64,000 bases of DNA from Caballeronia jiangsuensis. GTDB taxonomy: Bacteria > Pseudomonadota > Gammaproteobacteria > Burkholderiales > Burkholderiaceae. The notes under the pieces are model-generated. The model had not been told where the DNA came from and did not search any database. It saw only the letters and a list, made by a program, of their open reading frames with translations. This document shows positions 1 to 8,410 of the stretch, piece by piece. The DNA lies in assembly GCA_000648925.1 (NCBI GenBank), contig JFHF01000024.1, forward strand, positions 47,401-111,400, read 5' to 3'. How positions within the stretch are numbered: the stretch's first letter is position 1; every line of letters begins with the position of its first letter. Made by a program: the position numbers and the translations under genes.

Positions 1-1251
1 TTCATCGGCCGACTGGATCGCCGATTTATACGCGGTGCGCAATGCGTCGGCGCGCGTGGTGTCGGATGCGTAGGTCGCGAGGCTGCTCTGGGTTTCCTCC
101 AGCGCCTTCAGCACGACGCCGTCGAAACGTGCGAGCGCGCCGCTCGTCGCCGCTTCGGCCTGATGCACGCGGGCGCGTTGACCGTTGATCGGAAAGCTCC
201 AGCTGATGAGCGGCCCGAACGCCCAGCGATTCGTATTCGCGCCGAACAGGTCTTCGACGACGCCGACCGATCCCACCGACGCACCCAGACTCACCGACGG
301 ATACAAGGCCGCCGTCGCAACGCCGATGCGCGCCGTGGATGATGCAAGCTGCCGCTCGGCCTGACGCACATCGGGGCGACGCTTGAGCAGCGCCGCGCCA
401 TCGCCGACAGGAATCGGCGCGCGCAGTTTCGGCAGCTTCTTGCAGGCGAGGGCGGCCTTCGGCAAATCGGAAGGCGCACGCGCGAGCAGCATCGCCAGCC
501 GATATTGCGCGACGCGGCGGCGCGCGACGAAGCGCGGAATGTCGGCGGCGAGCGTATCGGCCTGAGTCTGTCCGCGCGTGACTTCGGACTGATTGCCGCG
601 TCCCGCGTCGCGCAGACGCTGCGTGAGCTTCACGCGCTGCTTCTGCAAGTCGAGCGACTTTCGTGCGATGTCCAGCTCTTCGGCCGCCGAGCACGATTCG
701 ACATACGCGCGCACGACATCCGCGACCACCGTGATGCGCGCAAGGTCCTGCGCGGCTTCGACGGCTTCATCGTCCGCGTTCGCCGCTTCGACGCCGCGCC
801 TGAGCTTGCCGAAGAGATCGATCTCGTACGAAATGGAAAGATCGAGCGCGCCTTCGTTGACGACCGGAATCTTCTCCGTCAACAGATACTGTTCCGCCGA
901 TTCCTGCGCGCGCTGAAACGCCGCCGATGTCTTGCCCGAGAATCCGCCCTGCTGATTCGCGAATTCGACTTCGGCGCGCGAGCGTGCGAGATTGGCGGCG
1001 GCCACGCGCAGATCGGTGTTCGATGCGAGCGCGGCGGTCACGAGTTGATCGACGACGGGATCGTCATAGAGGCGCCACCATTTGGCCGGCACTTCGCCTT
1101 GCGTGACGGGCGCCTGATTCGCGCCGTCGATGGCCGCGTTCGCATAGGGCGCGTTGAGCGCGGCGTTCCCGGGCAGCGTGTAGTTCGGTCCGACCGTCGT
1201 GCAGCCGAAGAGCACGACGGCGGACGAAGCGGCGAGGGCGATCGCTTTCAT
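1..1251 (-). CDS. Outer-membrane efflux lipoprotein (NodT/OprM family), 3' part beyond window
   Basis: This is the outer-membrane channel of a tripartite efflux pump. The N-terminus is a lipoprotein signal with a lipobox ending LFGC at Cys17, followed by TTVGPNY, which is typical of NodT-family factors. The rest reads as two repeated TolC-type coiled-coil halves, with motifs such as ARSRAEVEFANQQ and RRPDVRQAERQLA. The ATG overlaps the stop codon of the HlyD adaptor gene by ATGA, so the two are translationally coupled as the last genes of the MarR-FUSC-DUF1656-HlyD operon. The 417 codons in the window lack the C-terminus, because the gene runs off the left edge. Family assignment is firm; substrate is unknown. 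Confidence 0.92.
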   Translation of the reverse strand, partial: MKAIALAASSAVVLFGCTTVGPNYTLPGNAALNAPYANAAIDGANQAPVTQGEVPAKWWRLYDDPVVDQLVTAALASNTDLRVAAANLARSRAEVEFANQQGGFSGKTSAAFQRAQESAEQYLLTEKIPVVNEGALDLSISYEIDLFGKLRRGVEAANADDEAVEAAQDLARITVVADVVRAYVESCSAAEELDIARKSLDLQKQRVKLTQRLRDAGRGNQSEVTRGQTQADTLAADIPRFVARRRVAQYRLAMLLARAPSDLPKAALACKKLPKLRAPIPVGDGAALLKRRPDVRQAERQLASSTARIGVATAALYPSVSLGASVGSVGVVEDLFGANTNRWAFGPLISWSFPINGQRARVHQAEAATSGALARFDGVVLKALEETQSSLATYASDTTRADALRTAYKSAIQSADE

Positions 1252-2201
1252 TGCGACGCGCCCGACACGCTCGAAGTCGGCGCAGGCGCGGAAGCAGGCG
1301 ACGTTTCCGACGCCGCGCGCTTGCCGATCTTCGGCCCGATGCCGCGCACCGACACCGTCGCAGTGCGGCCCGCGATCATGCGAAAGTCCGCCGGAATTTC
1401 ATCGAGCGTCACGCGCACCGGAATGCGCTGCGCGAGACGCACCCAACTGAAGGCGGGATTCACGTTCGGCAGAAGACTCGAACTTTGCTGACGGTCGCGA
1501 TCCTCGATCGCCGCGACGATGCTCTGCACATGTCCGCGCAGGATGCCGGCCTCGCCCATCACCTTGATATCGACAGGCTGGCCGATATCGATCCCGCCCA
1601 GCTTCGTTTCCTCGAAGTAGCCATCGACGCGGAACGAATGCATATCGACCACCGACAGCACCGCACGTCCCGACGCCACGTATTCGCCCACGCGCGGCGC
1701 GCGATCGTTGAGATAACCATCGACGGGACTGAGAATCTCCGTGCGTTGCAGATTGAGGCGCGCCGTATCGATCGCGACTTCGGCATCGGCGAGCGCGGCG
1801 GTCGCCTGCTCGACGCGCGAATGCGTTTCCTCGACCACTTCCCGCGCGACGAGATTGCCGAGCGCGCGATTGCGCGTATCTTCGCGGCGCGCCTGATCGA
1901 GCGTCGCACGGCGTTGCTGCGCGGTCGCCTGCGCATTGCGCAGCGCGAGCGTGTAGCGGGCCTGATCGATCACGAAGAGGACATCGCCTTTTTTGACCTG
2001 CTGGTTGTCCACGACCTTCACTTCGGTGATGAGGCCGGACACGTCGGGCGCGACCTGGATCACGTCGGCGCGCACGTGACCGTCGCGCGTCCACGGCGCG
2101 AACATGTAGTAATCGACGAGCTTCCACAACACGACGCACGCAATCGCGACGACGATGAGCGTAAGCAGAATCTGCCCGAGAGAGAACCAGGTTTTTTTCA
2201 C
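1248..2201 (-). CDS. HlyD-family periplasmic adaptor of aromatic-acid type efflux pump
   Basis: This is the membrane fusion subunit (317 aa) linking the FUSC permease to the outer-membrane factor. One N-terminal membrane segment (about residues 5-27) precedes a short linker containing APWTRDGHVRAD, typical of AaeA/EmrA-like adaptors. A biotinyl-lipoyl half motif (VTGL-like VSGLITEV), a coiled-coil hairpin and the second lipoyl half (SPVDGYL) follow. The chosen start is GTG at 2201, reading VKKTWFS. It lies just after the DUF1656 stop and puts the membrane helix at the N-terminus. An ATG at 2282 would add 27 residues overlapping DUF1656 and looks wrong. Confidence 0.9.
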   Translation of the reverse strand: MKKTWFSLGQILLTLIVVAIACVVLWKLVDYYMFAPWTRDGHVRADVIQVAPDVSGLITEVKVVDNQQVKKGDVLFVIDQARYTLALRNAQATAQQRRATLDQARREDTRNRALGNLVAREVVEETHSRVEQATAALADAEVAIDTARLNLQRTEILSPVDGYLNDRAPRVGEYVASGRAVLSVVDMHSFRVDGYFEETKLGGIDIGQPVDIKVMGEAGILRGHVQSIVAAIEDRDRQQSSSLLPNVNPAFSWVRLAQRIPVRVTLDEIPADFRMIAGRTATVSVRGIGPKIGKRAASETSPASAPAPTSSVSGASQ

Positions 2202-2407
2202 GAGATGAGCCGCTGCGAAACGATGACGACAAAGCCCAGCACCAGAACATAGATGCCGAGATCGAAAATGGAACGGTGCCACACGAAGCGATAGAAGCCG
2301 ACGCGCGCGAGCACGGTGCGGATCGCCAGATTCAAAAGATAGGCGATGAACATCAGCACGAGCACGGCGGGCACGAACACGCCGAGAATGTCGATTTCGC
2401 CGATCAT
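2198..2407 (-). CDS. DUF1656 (AaeX-like) small inner-membrane protein
   Basis: This 69-residue protein has two predicted membrane helices, around residues 8-28 and 48-66. The start MIGEIDILGVFVP is characteristic of DUF1656/AaeX proteins. These are found between FUSC permeases and HlyD adaptors in aromatic acid and fusaric acid efflux operons. Its end overlaps the GTG start of the adaptor gene by 4 bases, and the FUSC gene ends 34 bases upstream. It is probably an accessory subunit of the pump; its exact role is not established in the family. Confidence 0.88.
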   Translation of the reverse strand: MIGEIDILGVFVPAVLVLMFIAYLLNLAIRTVLARVGFYRFVWHRSIFDLGIYVLVLGFVVIVSQRLIS

Positions 2408-2441
2408 GTGTGGCGTTCCGATGAAAGTGGAAGGGCGAAGA

Positions 2442-4544
2442 TCATGCCGGCTCCTCGCGCGGCGGCATGCCGTTCGCGGCGTCGGGCTGCGTCTGCGTCG
2501 CGGGCGGATGCAGCGACAGGCGCATGCCGACCAGCGCGTGCAAGGTATCGCGCAGCCATTTCTCCGCGACGACATCCTGCGACTGCGTGATCGCGCGTGA
2601 CGTGACCTGAGCGCTCGTCGCATCGATGCTGCGAATGAGTTCGACAGGCACCGGCTGACGCGCACGGCGCGCGATGCAAAGCTCGAAGTAATGGCGCAAT
2701 GCATCGAGCACCGAGTCCACGGAGGTCTGCAATTCGGCGGGCAGCTTGCGGCGTGTGCGGCGCAGATCGAGCGCATTCAACGCGACGCGGAAATCGCGGA
2801 AGCTTTCGATCGACGGGTGACGATGCGAGTCCGTTGCCGCATGGCGCGGCAGGAGTTGCATCAGCCTGTCGAGCATGCGCGCGTAGAGATCGCGCTGATC
2901 TGCGATGACTACCGTCGGCGACGCGCTCACCACGATATCCGCCCACGCCGATCGCGTGAGCCGCGCGGCGGCGAGTTCCGCGCCGAAAGGGCGCGTCATG
3001 CGCGTCCAGATGAACGCGAAGAGCAGGCCCGCGACACCCGCGAGATTGCTGTTGATGAACACGAAGAAGTTCGCTTCGTAGGCGCTCTGAATGCTGATGA
3101 ACGTCGCGGTATTCACGGCGGTGAGCATCGTCACGAGCGTGAAGCGCGGACGCGGAATGAGCGTGCCGATGATGAGAAAGGGCACCGCGAAAATCAGCAC
3201 GAGCATCGGGAAATCGTGCACTTTCGGCAGCACCGCGAACACATAGAGGCCGGCGAGCACGACGCTCAGGCAGGTCGCGAGAAAGAACGTGAACACTTGC
3301 GGCGCGGGCTCGTCGAGCGCGGCGAAGAAGCAGCACGCGACGGCGGCGAGCGTCACGGCGCCGGCGCCGTCGTTCCAGCCCGATTCGATCCACAGCCCGC
3401 ACGCGACGATGATTGCGCTCACCGCGACGCCCGTCGAAAAGAGCATCATGCCGCGATCGAAAAAGCGCGCCGTGCCGCCGAGACGCCAGTGACGAAAGTG
3501 CGGACGCCATTCGCTCGTCTCGTTGAGAATCGCCGCACGCAGCGCGCGAATGTCCTGCCATACGTCGATGACCTGACCGAGACGCCACAGCGCATTCGAG
3601 AGCAGCGCGCCGTCTGCACTCGCCAGCGCTTCGACGGATGGCCGCATCGCCTGGACGCGTTCACGCAGCGCATCGGGCTCGCGCTCGTCTTCGACATCTT
3701 GTTCCGCACGCGGCATGGGCTTCCCGACCCATGCGGCCACATCCTTCAGGAGTTGTTCCAGGCCTTCGGGATGCGCGCCGTTCTTGGCGATCAGTTCGAT
3801 GAGCGGATCGGCCATCGACGAAATCAGCGGCAGAAAGATTTGCATGCGGCCCTGCAACGCGCGCGCGCGGCGGATGATATCGGGCCGCGTGTGATCGTAG
3901 GTCAACTGGCTCAGCAGGAGTTCGAGGCCGTTGACCGTTGCCGCGAGCCGCTGGCGCGCCGCCGAAATCGATGCGCCCGCGATATGTCCCGAGAGCGTCT
4001 CGCAGGCATAGAACGCGGCATCGCGGAACCATGCGTCCGTTCGTTCGATGAGCGTCGGCGCGAGCCGGCTCGGAAACACCGCGCTGCCGACGATGCTCGC
4101 CGTCACGATGCCGAGCAGAATCTCTTCGGTGCGGGTGATCGCGAGATCGAAGACGGTCGTCGGGTTGGTGACGGCGGGCAGCGCGATCAGCGGCAGCGTG
4201 TAGCCCGCGAGCAGGAAGACATAGCTGCGCGCGCTGCGGTCGAACATGGAGAGATAGAGCAGCGTGCCTGTCCATAACGCGACGATCACGCTGAAAAGAA
4301 ACGGCGACTCGACGAAAGGCGGCACGATCAGCACCGCGCCCGCCGCGCCGATCATCGTGCCGAGCGCGCGATAGAGCGCCTTCGAGCGCGTCGCGCCGAC
4401 GAACGGATTCGACACGATATAGACGGTCGCCATCGCCCAATAGGGACGCGGCAATTCGAGCGCGAGGCCGATATACAGCGCGATCATCGCGGCAGCGAAG
4501 GTCTTCGCGGAAAAGAGCCACTCGCGCGCGGAAGGAAAGGCCAT
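2442..4544 (-). CDS. FUSC-family inner-membrane exporter (AaeB/FusC-like)
   Basis: This 700-residue permease belongs to the FUSC/aromatic acid exporter family. The N-terminal FUSC block holds about six hydrophobic helices (residues 10-165, including ALELPRPYWAMATVYI and PFVGATRSKALYR). A soluble segment of roughly 200 residues follows, then a second helix bundle (about 360-510) and a C-terminal cytoplasmic region. This two-bundle layout and length match AaeB and FusC. The gene starts 4 bases after the MarR stop and is followed by DUF1656, HlyD and outer-membrane genes, so the operon encodes a whole pump. Likely substrates are weak aromatic acids, inferred from the family only. Confidence 0.92.
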   Translation of the reverse strand: MAFPSAREWLFSAKTFAAAMIALYIGLALELPRPYWAMATVYIVSNPFVGATRSKALYRALGTMIGAAGAVLIVPPFVESPFLFSVIVALWTGTLLYLSMFDRSARSYVFLLAGYTLPLIALPAVTNPTTVFDLAITRTEEILLGIVTASIVGSAVFPSRLAPTLIERTDAWFRDAAFYACETLSGHIAGASISAARQRLAATVNGLELLLSQLTYDHTRPDIIRRARALQGRMQIFLPLISSMADPLIELIAKNGAHPEGLEQLLKDVAAWVGKPMPRAEQDVEDEREPDALRERVQAMRPSVEALASADGALLSNALWRLGQVIDVWQDIRALRAAILNETSEWRPHFRHWRLGGTARFFDRGMMLFSTGVAVSAIIVACGLWIESGWNDGAGAVTLAAVACCFFAALDEPAPQVFTFFLATCLSVVLAGLYVFAVLPKVHDFPMLVLIFAVPFLIIGTLIPRPRFTLVTMLTAVNTATFISIQSAYEANFFVFINSNLAGVAGLLFAFIWTRMTRPFGAELAAARLTRSAWADIVVSASPTVVIADQRDLYARMLDRLMQLLPRHAATDSHRHPSIESFRDFRVALNALDLRRTRRKLPAELQTSVDSVLDALRHYFELCIARRARQPVPVELIRSIDATSAQVTSRAITQSQDVVAEKWLRDTLHALVGMRLSLHPPATQTQPDAANGMPPREEPA

Positions 4545-4548
4545 GGCG

Positions 4549-5058
4549 CTATGCTCCGCGCTTCGCCGCCGGGCGGGCCGGCTTGGTGGTGTCGTCGAGC
4601 GCTTCGAGCGCGGCGAGCAGCTTCGTATCCGGCGACGTGCTGAACGCGTTGAGCACGCGCAGCGTCGTTTCGAGATCCTCGCGGCTCACGCCTTTCAGAA
4701 GCCGCGCGCGCAGCGTGACGAGGCGCTCTTCCATGCGCGCGGTGACCGCGCGGCCTTCATCGGTGAGCGTGATGGTCTTCGCGCGCTTGTCTTCCGGATC
4801 TTCGTCGCGTCGCACGAGGCCTGCCGCGCAAAGCTGATCGAGCAGCCGCACGAGCGACGGCCCCTCGATGCCGACATGCTCCGCGAGCGTCACCTGCCGC
4901 ACCGCCTCGCCGAGCCGGTTGGCCGTGAGCAGCGGCACGGCGCATGCTTCGGACACGCCGTACGAGGCGAGCACGCCGTGGCTCGTGCGGCGCCAGCGTC
5001 GCGCGGCAAGCACGAGCGTGCTGCTCACGGAGCGGCGCAGAATGTCGAGTTGGGTCAT
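4549..5058 (-). CDS. MarR-family transcriptional regulator of the efflux operon
   Basis: This 169-residue winged-helix protein carries the MarR DNA-binding core (about residues 45-110: LTANRLGEAVRQVTLAEH, then GPSLVRLLDQL and the wing with EDPEDKRAKTITLT). It is first in the efflux operon, 4 bases from the FUSC start, and is presumably a repressor relieved by the pump's substrate. A perfect TATAAT on the minus strand (5067-5072) and the palindrome TAGCATGCTA (5090-5099) lie directly upstream. No Shine-Dalgarno sequence fits between the -10 box and the ATG, so the mRNA may be leaderless. Confidence 0.92.
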   Translation of the reverse strand: MTQLDILRRSVSSTLVLAARRWRRTSHGVLASYGVSEACAVPLLTANRLGEAVRQVTLAEHVGIEGPSLVRLLDQLCAAGLVRRDEDPEDKRAKTITLTDEGRAVTARMEERLVTLRARLLKGVSREDLETTLRVLNAFSTSPDTKLLAALEALDDTTKPARPAAKRGA

Positions 5059-5066
5059 GCGGCCGG

Positions 5067-5099
5067 ATTATAGCGAGAAGTATATTCGTTAGCATGCTA
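5067..5099 (-). promoter_or_regulatory. Promoter and probable MarR operator of the efflux operon
   Basis: On the minus strand a consensus -10 box TATAAT occupies 5072-5067. The 10-bp perfect palindrome TAGCATGCTA (5090-5099) sits where the -35 element would be with a 17-bp spacer. A MarR dimer bound there would block RNA polymerase, which fits autorepression. Only 8 bases separate the -10 box from the MarR ATG. Assignment of the palindrome to MarR is inferred from position. Confidence 0.5.
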
Positions 5100-5201
5100 T
5101 CGACTTATGTTTTTTCTTTCAGATTGCGTACGTTTAATCGATGGCTGGGCACGCAAATTGTCGTGCTATCTTTTCGGCTCGACCCTTTCGCCCGCGCCGC
5201 C

Positions 5202-5963
5202 ATGCCGATCGCCTATCTCCGGGGCCTGACGTCCCCCAGCCGCACCGATTCCGCCAACCGGCGCCTGGGCTGCGCGCTCGCCTTCGTAGCGGGCGCGGCG
5301 AATGCCGGCGGTTTTCTTGCGGTCGGGCAATACACGTCGCATATGTCGGGGCTCGTGTCTTCCATCGCCGATAACCTCGTGCTCGGCCAGGTCGCGTTCG
5401 TCTTTTCCGCGATCGGCGCGGTCGGCGCATTTCTGAGCGGCGCCGCGACCTCGGCGGTGCTCATCAACTGGGGACGGCAGCGGCGCGCGCACAGCGTGTT
5501 CGCCACGCCGCTGTTGCTCGAAGCGGCGCTCCTGCTCGTGTTCGGCATGCTCGGCGCGAATCTGGAGACGCATCGCGTGTGGGACGTGCCGCTGACGGTC
5601 GCGCTGCTGTGCTTCGTGATGGGCCTGCAGAACGCGATGATCACGAAAATCTCGAAGGCCGAAATCCGCACGACGCACGTGACCGGTCTCGTCACCGACA
5701 TCGGTATCGAGATCGGCAAGAGTCTGTACTGGAATCGCGGCATCGCGCGCGACGATGCCGGTTATGTGCGCGCGAATCACGGCCGGCTCGTGCTGCTGAG
5801 CTCGCTCTTCGCGATGTTCATTCTCGGCGGCTTCGCGGGCGCGATCGGCTTCGCGCATCTCGGTTTCGCCACGACCGTGCCGCTCGCCGCGTTGCTCTTG
5901 CTGTTCTCGTCCGTGCCGCTCGCCGACGATCTGGCCGCGGGCAGGCGTCGCGCGCGGCGTTAA
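5202..5963 (+). CDS. DUF1275 (YoaK-like) membrane protein
   Basis: This 253-residue integral membrane protein has about six hydrophobic helices. Family signatures include AFVAGAANAGGFLAVGQYTSHMSG near the N-terminus and the central GLQNAMITKIS followed by RTTHVTGLVTDIG. Both are hallmarks of DUF1275, whose biochemical role is unknown. The ATG at 5202 was preferred because translation further upstream is basic and unconserved. The gene is divergent from the MarR efflux operon and ends 7 bases before the convergent ampR stop. Confidence 0.88.
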   Translation: MPIAYLRGLTSPSRTDSANRRLGCALAFVAGAANAGGFLAVGQYTSHMSGLVSSIADNLVLGQVAFVFSAIGAVGAFLSGAATSAVLINWGRQRRAHSVFATPLLLEAALLLVFGMLGANLETHRVWDVPLTVALLCFVMGLQNAMITKISKAEIRTTHVTGLVTDIGIEIGKSLYWNRGIARDDAGYVRANHGRLVLLSSLFAMFILGGFAGAIGFAHLGFATTVPLAALLLLFSSVPLADDLAAGRRRARR

Positions 5964-5970
5964 AGCGCCG

Positions 5971-6852
5971 TCACGGCGCTTCTTCAGCCTGCGCGACGAT
6001 CCAGTCGCGAAAGAGCCGCATGCCGTGCGAAAGCCGCCGCGACTTGAGCCATGTGAGCCAGTAGCCGCCGGTCTTCACTTCGATATCGAACGGCTGCACG
6101 AGCAGTCCCGCCTGCAACTCGCGCACGAACATGCGCGGCGGCGCGAGCGCGACGCCCGCGCCTTGCACCGCGGCTTCCACCATCAGACGCGACGAATCGA
6201 AGACGGGGCCGTTCATCGTCCATGCATCGAGACCGGCGGCGTCGAACCAGTTGGTCCAGTCGTCGGCGCGATAGGAACGCAACAGCACTTCGTTCGCGAG
6301 ATCGGATGGCTTGCCAAGGCGCCGCGCGATATCGGGCGCGCACAGCACGGCGAGCGGCGCATCGAGCAGCAGCGCGTTGTGCGTCGCGGGCCAGATGCCC
6401 GCCCCGAAGCGGATCGCGAAGTCGAGTCCTTCCGACGCCGGATCGACGAGATTGTTATGCGTGAGCAACCGCAACTCGACGAACGGATGCGTCTCGCGGA
6501 ACGCCTTGAGCCGCGGCATCAGCCAGCCGACCGCGAACGTCCCGACGACGCCCACCGTCAGCACTTCATGAAAGTGCCCGCCTTCGAATTGCTTGAGCAC
6601 GGCTTCGATGCGGCCGAACGCATCGCTCAGGACGGGCAGGAGCGCGCGGCCTTCGTCGGTGACGTTCAGGCCGCGCGGCAGGCGTCTGAAGAGCGGCGTG
6701 CCGAGCCGTTCCTCGAGCGCACGCACTTGCTGGCTGACGGCTGCCTGCGTCACGTTCAGTTCCTGCGCGGCACGTGTGAAGCTCAGATGCCGCGCCGATG
6801 CTTCGAACGCGCGCAGCGCATTCAGGGGGAGATGTGGGCGCATGGTTCGCAT
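5971..6852 (-). CDS. ampR: AmpR-like LysR regulator of the class C beta-lactamase
   Basis: This 293-residue LysR regulator is very close in pattern to enterobacterial AmpR. The N-terminus has LPLNALRAFEASARHLSFT and the HTH NVTQAAVSQQVRALE. The effector domain keeps GVVGTFAVGWLMPRL, THNNLVDPASEGLD, VFDSSRLMVEAA and GYWLTWLKSR. AmpR senses muropeptide/UDP-MurNAc-pentapeptide balance to control ampC. The gene is divergent from the beta-lactamase at 6961, the classic arrangement. Two ATGs are possible, 6852 or 6843; the latter aligns best with AmpR proteins. Membership of the wider GcvA/AmpR group is certain; the AmpR role rests on context. Confidence 0.87.
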   Translation of the reverse strand: MRTMRPHLPLNALRAFEASARHLSFTRAAQELNVTQAAVSQQVRALEERLGTPLFRRLPRGLNVTDEGRALLPVLSDAFGRIEAVLKQFEGGHFHEVLTVGVVGTFAVGWLMPRLKAFRETHPFVELRLLTHNNLVDPASEGLDFAIRFGAGIWPATHNALLLDAPLAVLCAPDIARRLGKPSDLANEVLLRSYRADDWTNWFDAAGLDAWTMNGPVFDSSRLMVEAAVQGAGVALAPPRMFVRELQAGLLVQPFDIEVKTGGYWLTWLKSRRLSHGMRLFRDWIVAQAEEAP

Positions 6853-6855
6853 AAG

Positions 6856-6878
6856 ATTTTCTATTGCGTGCGGAAAAT
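6856..6878. promoter_or_regulatory. LysR-type box (ATTTTC-N11-GAAAAT) between ampR and ampC
   Basis: A perfect inverted repeat ATTTTC / GAAAAT is separated by exactly 11 bases. This is the T-N11-A geometry of LysR-type operators. It lies at the ampR start and about 83 bases before ampC, the expected place for AmpR to repress itself and control ampC. Binding by AmpR is inferred. Confidence 0.5.
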
Positions 6879-6960
6879 TATCCTCGATTGTCGAAGCGCG
6901 AAAAAGAGCGGATATTTCGCTTCGTTCCAGACAAGCAAACCAGAACGAAGGATCAAGACA

Positions 6961-8130
6961 ATGAAGTTTCGTGCGCTGAGTCTTTTGGCGACAGCCATTT
7001 TTTCTTTCGGCGCGATGTCAGGCGCCGCGTTCGCAGCCGATAGCGACACCGCGAAGATCAGGCAGACGGTCGATGAAACGATCAGGCCGCTGATGGCGCT
7101 CAATGGCATCGCGGGCATGGCCGTGGGCGTCGTGGTGGACGGCAGGCCGTATGTGTTCGATTACGGCGTGGCGTCGAAGGCGACGAAGCAGCCCGTCACG
7201 CGCGATACGCTCTTCGAGCTCGGCTCGGTCAGCAAGACGTTCACCGCGACGCTCGCGTCCTACGCGCAGATCGAAGGCGATCTTTCGCTGAACGATCCGG
7301 TGAGCAAGCATCTGCCGTCGCTCGATGGCACGGCGTTCGGCAAGGTGACGCTGTTGAATCTCGGCACGCATACGCCGGGCGGTCTGCCGCTGCAAGTGCC
7401 CGACGAGGTTCACGACAATGCTCAACTGATGCAGTACTTCAGGACGTGGCGTCCGGCTCAGCCGCCCGGCACGATCCGCACGTATGCGAATCCGGGCATC
7501 GGCACGCTCGGGCTCATCACGGCGAAGAGCATGAACGCGGACTTCGACACGCTGATGCAAACGCGCCTCTTTCCCGCGCTTGGGCTGACGCACAGTTATA
7601 TCGACGTGCCCGCTTCGAAGCAGCGCGACTATGCGCAAGGCTATGCGAAAGACGACGCGCCGATCCGCATGAAAGGCGGCGTGCTGTCTTCCGAGGCCTA
7701 CGGCGTGAGATCGACGGCTTCGGACATGACGCGTTTCCTCCAGATCAACATGAACATGGTCCACATCGATCCGACGTACCAGCGCGCCGTCGATGCGACG
7801 CACACCGGTTATTTCCAGGCCGGTCCGATGACGCAGGATCTTATCTGGGAGCAGTATCCGTATCCGGTCGCATTGCAGTCTCTGCTCGACGGAAACGCAG
7901 CGGCGATGATCATGAACGCGACGCCCGTCACGCGCATCGATCCGGCGCAAGCCCCGCGCGATGACGTGTGGATCAACAAGACAGGCTCGACCAACGGCTT
8001 CGGCACCTACATCGCGTTCGTGCCGAAAGAGCGCGTGGGCATCGTGATGCTGGCGAATCGCAACATCCCGAACGAAGAGCGCGTGAAGGCCGCTTACGCG
8101 ATCATCACGTCGCTCGTCAATGGCCGATAG
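6961..8130 (+). CDS. ampC: Class C (AmpC-type) serine beta-lactamase
   Basis: This 389-residue periplasmic enzyme hydrolyses beta-lactams through an acyl-serine intermediate. A cleavable signal peptide ends at about residue 25 (GAAFA/AD). All three class C motifs are present: SVSK with catalytic Ser89 and Lys92, YAN at 175-177, and KTG at 340-342. The length matches AmpC enzymes. The ATG at 6961 follows a GAAGGA-like ribosome site. It is divergently transcribed from an AmpR-like regulator, which supports inducible expression and argues against a plain serine esterase. Confidence 0.92.
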   Translation: MKFRALSLLATAIFSFGAMSGAAFAADSDTAKIRQTVDETIRPLMALNGIAGMAVGVVVDGRPYVFDYGVASKATKQPVTRDTLFELGSVSKTFTATLASYAQIEGDLSLNDPVSKHLPSLDGTAFGKVTLLNLGTHTPGGLPLQVPDEVHDNAQLMQYFRTWRPAQPPGTIRTYANPGIGTLGLITAKSMNADFDTLMQTRLFPALGLTHSYIDVPASKQRDYAQGYAKDDAPIRMKGGVLSSEAYGVRSTASDMTRFLQINMNMVHIDPTYQRAVDATHTGYFQAGPMTQDLIWEQYPYPVALQSLLDGNAAAMIMNATPVTRIDPAQAPRDDVWINKTGSTNGFGTYIAFVPKERVGIVMLANRNIPNEERVKAAYAIITSLVNGR

Positions 8131-8410
8131 CCGATAGCCATGCGCTGATTCGTCCATGCAGTAAAACGTGCGGCGTATCTCCAGCGATCAGGCAATGTGC
8201 GACCGCACATCGAAATAGCCCGCAACACATGCATCCGGCTTTTTCGTCGCGCCGTATGTAGCTTTGGACGCCGCACCCTCATGCCTTCAAACAGGTCTTT
8301 CGATCCGGCCTCCGCTTGCATATCGCCAGCGTGAGCGCATCGTCGGACGGCATCTTTGGCCTTTCGCCCGCGCCTTGTTCGATTCATCCGAAAGTTATGG
8401 GAGAAAGGTC

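Noticed and set aside
8131..8410. Gap between ampC and the ferritin-like gene as a small RNA or gene
   Set aside because: No clear promoter-terminator pair or coding pattern was seen; only the short direct repeat CCGATAGCCGATAGCC near 8120.
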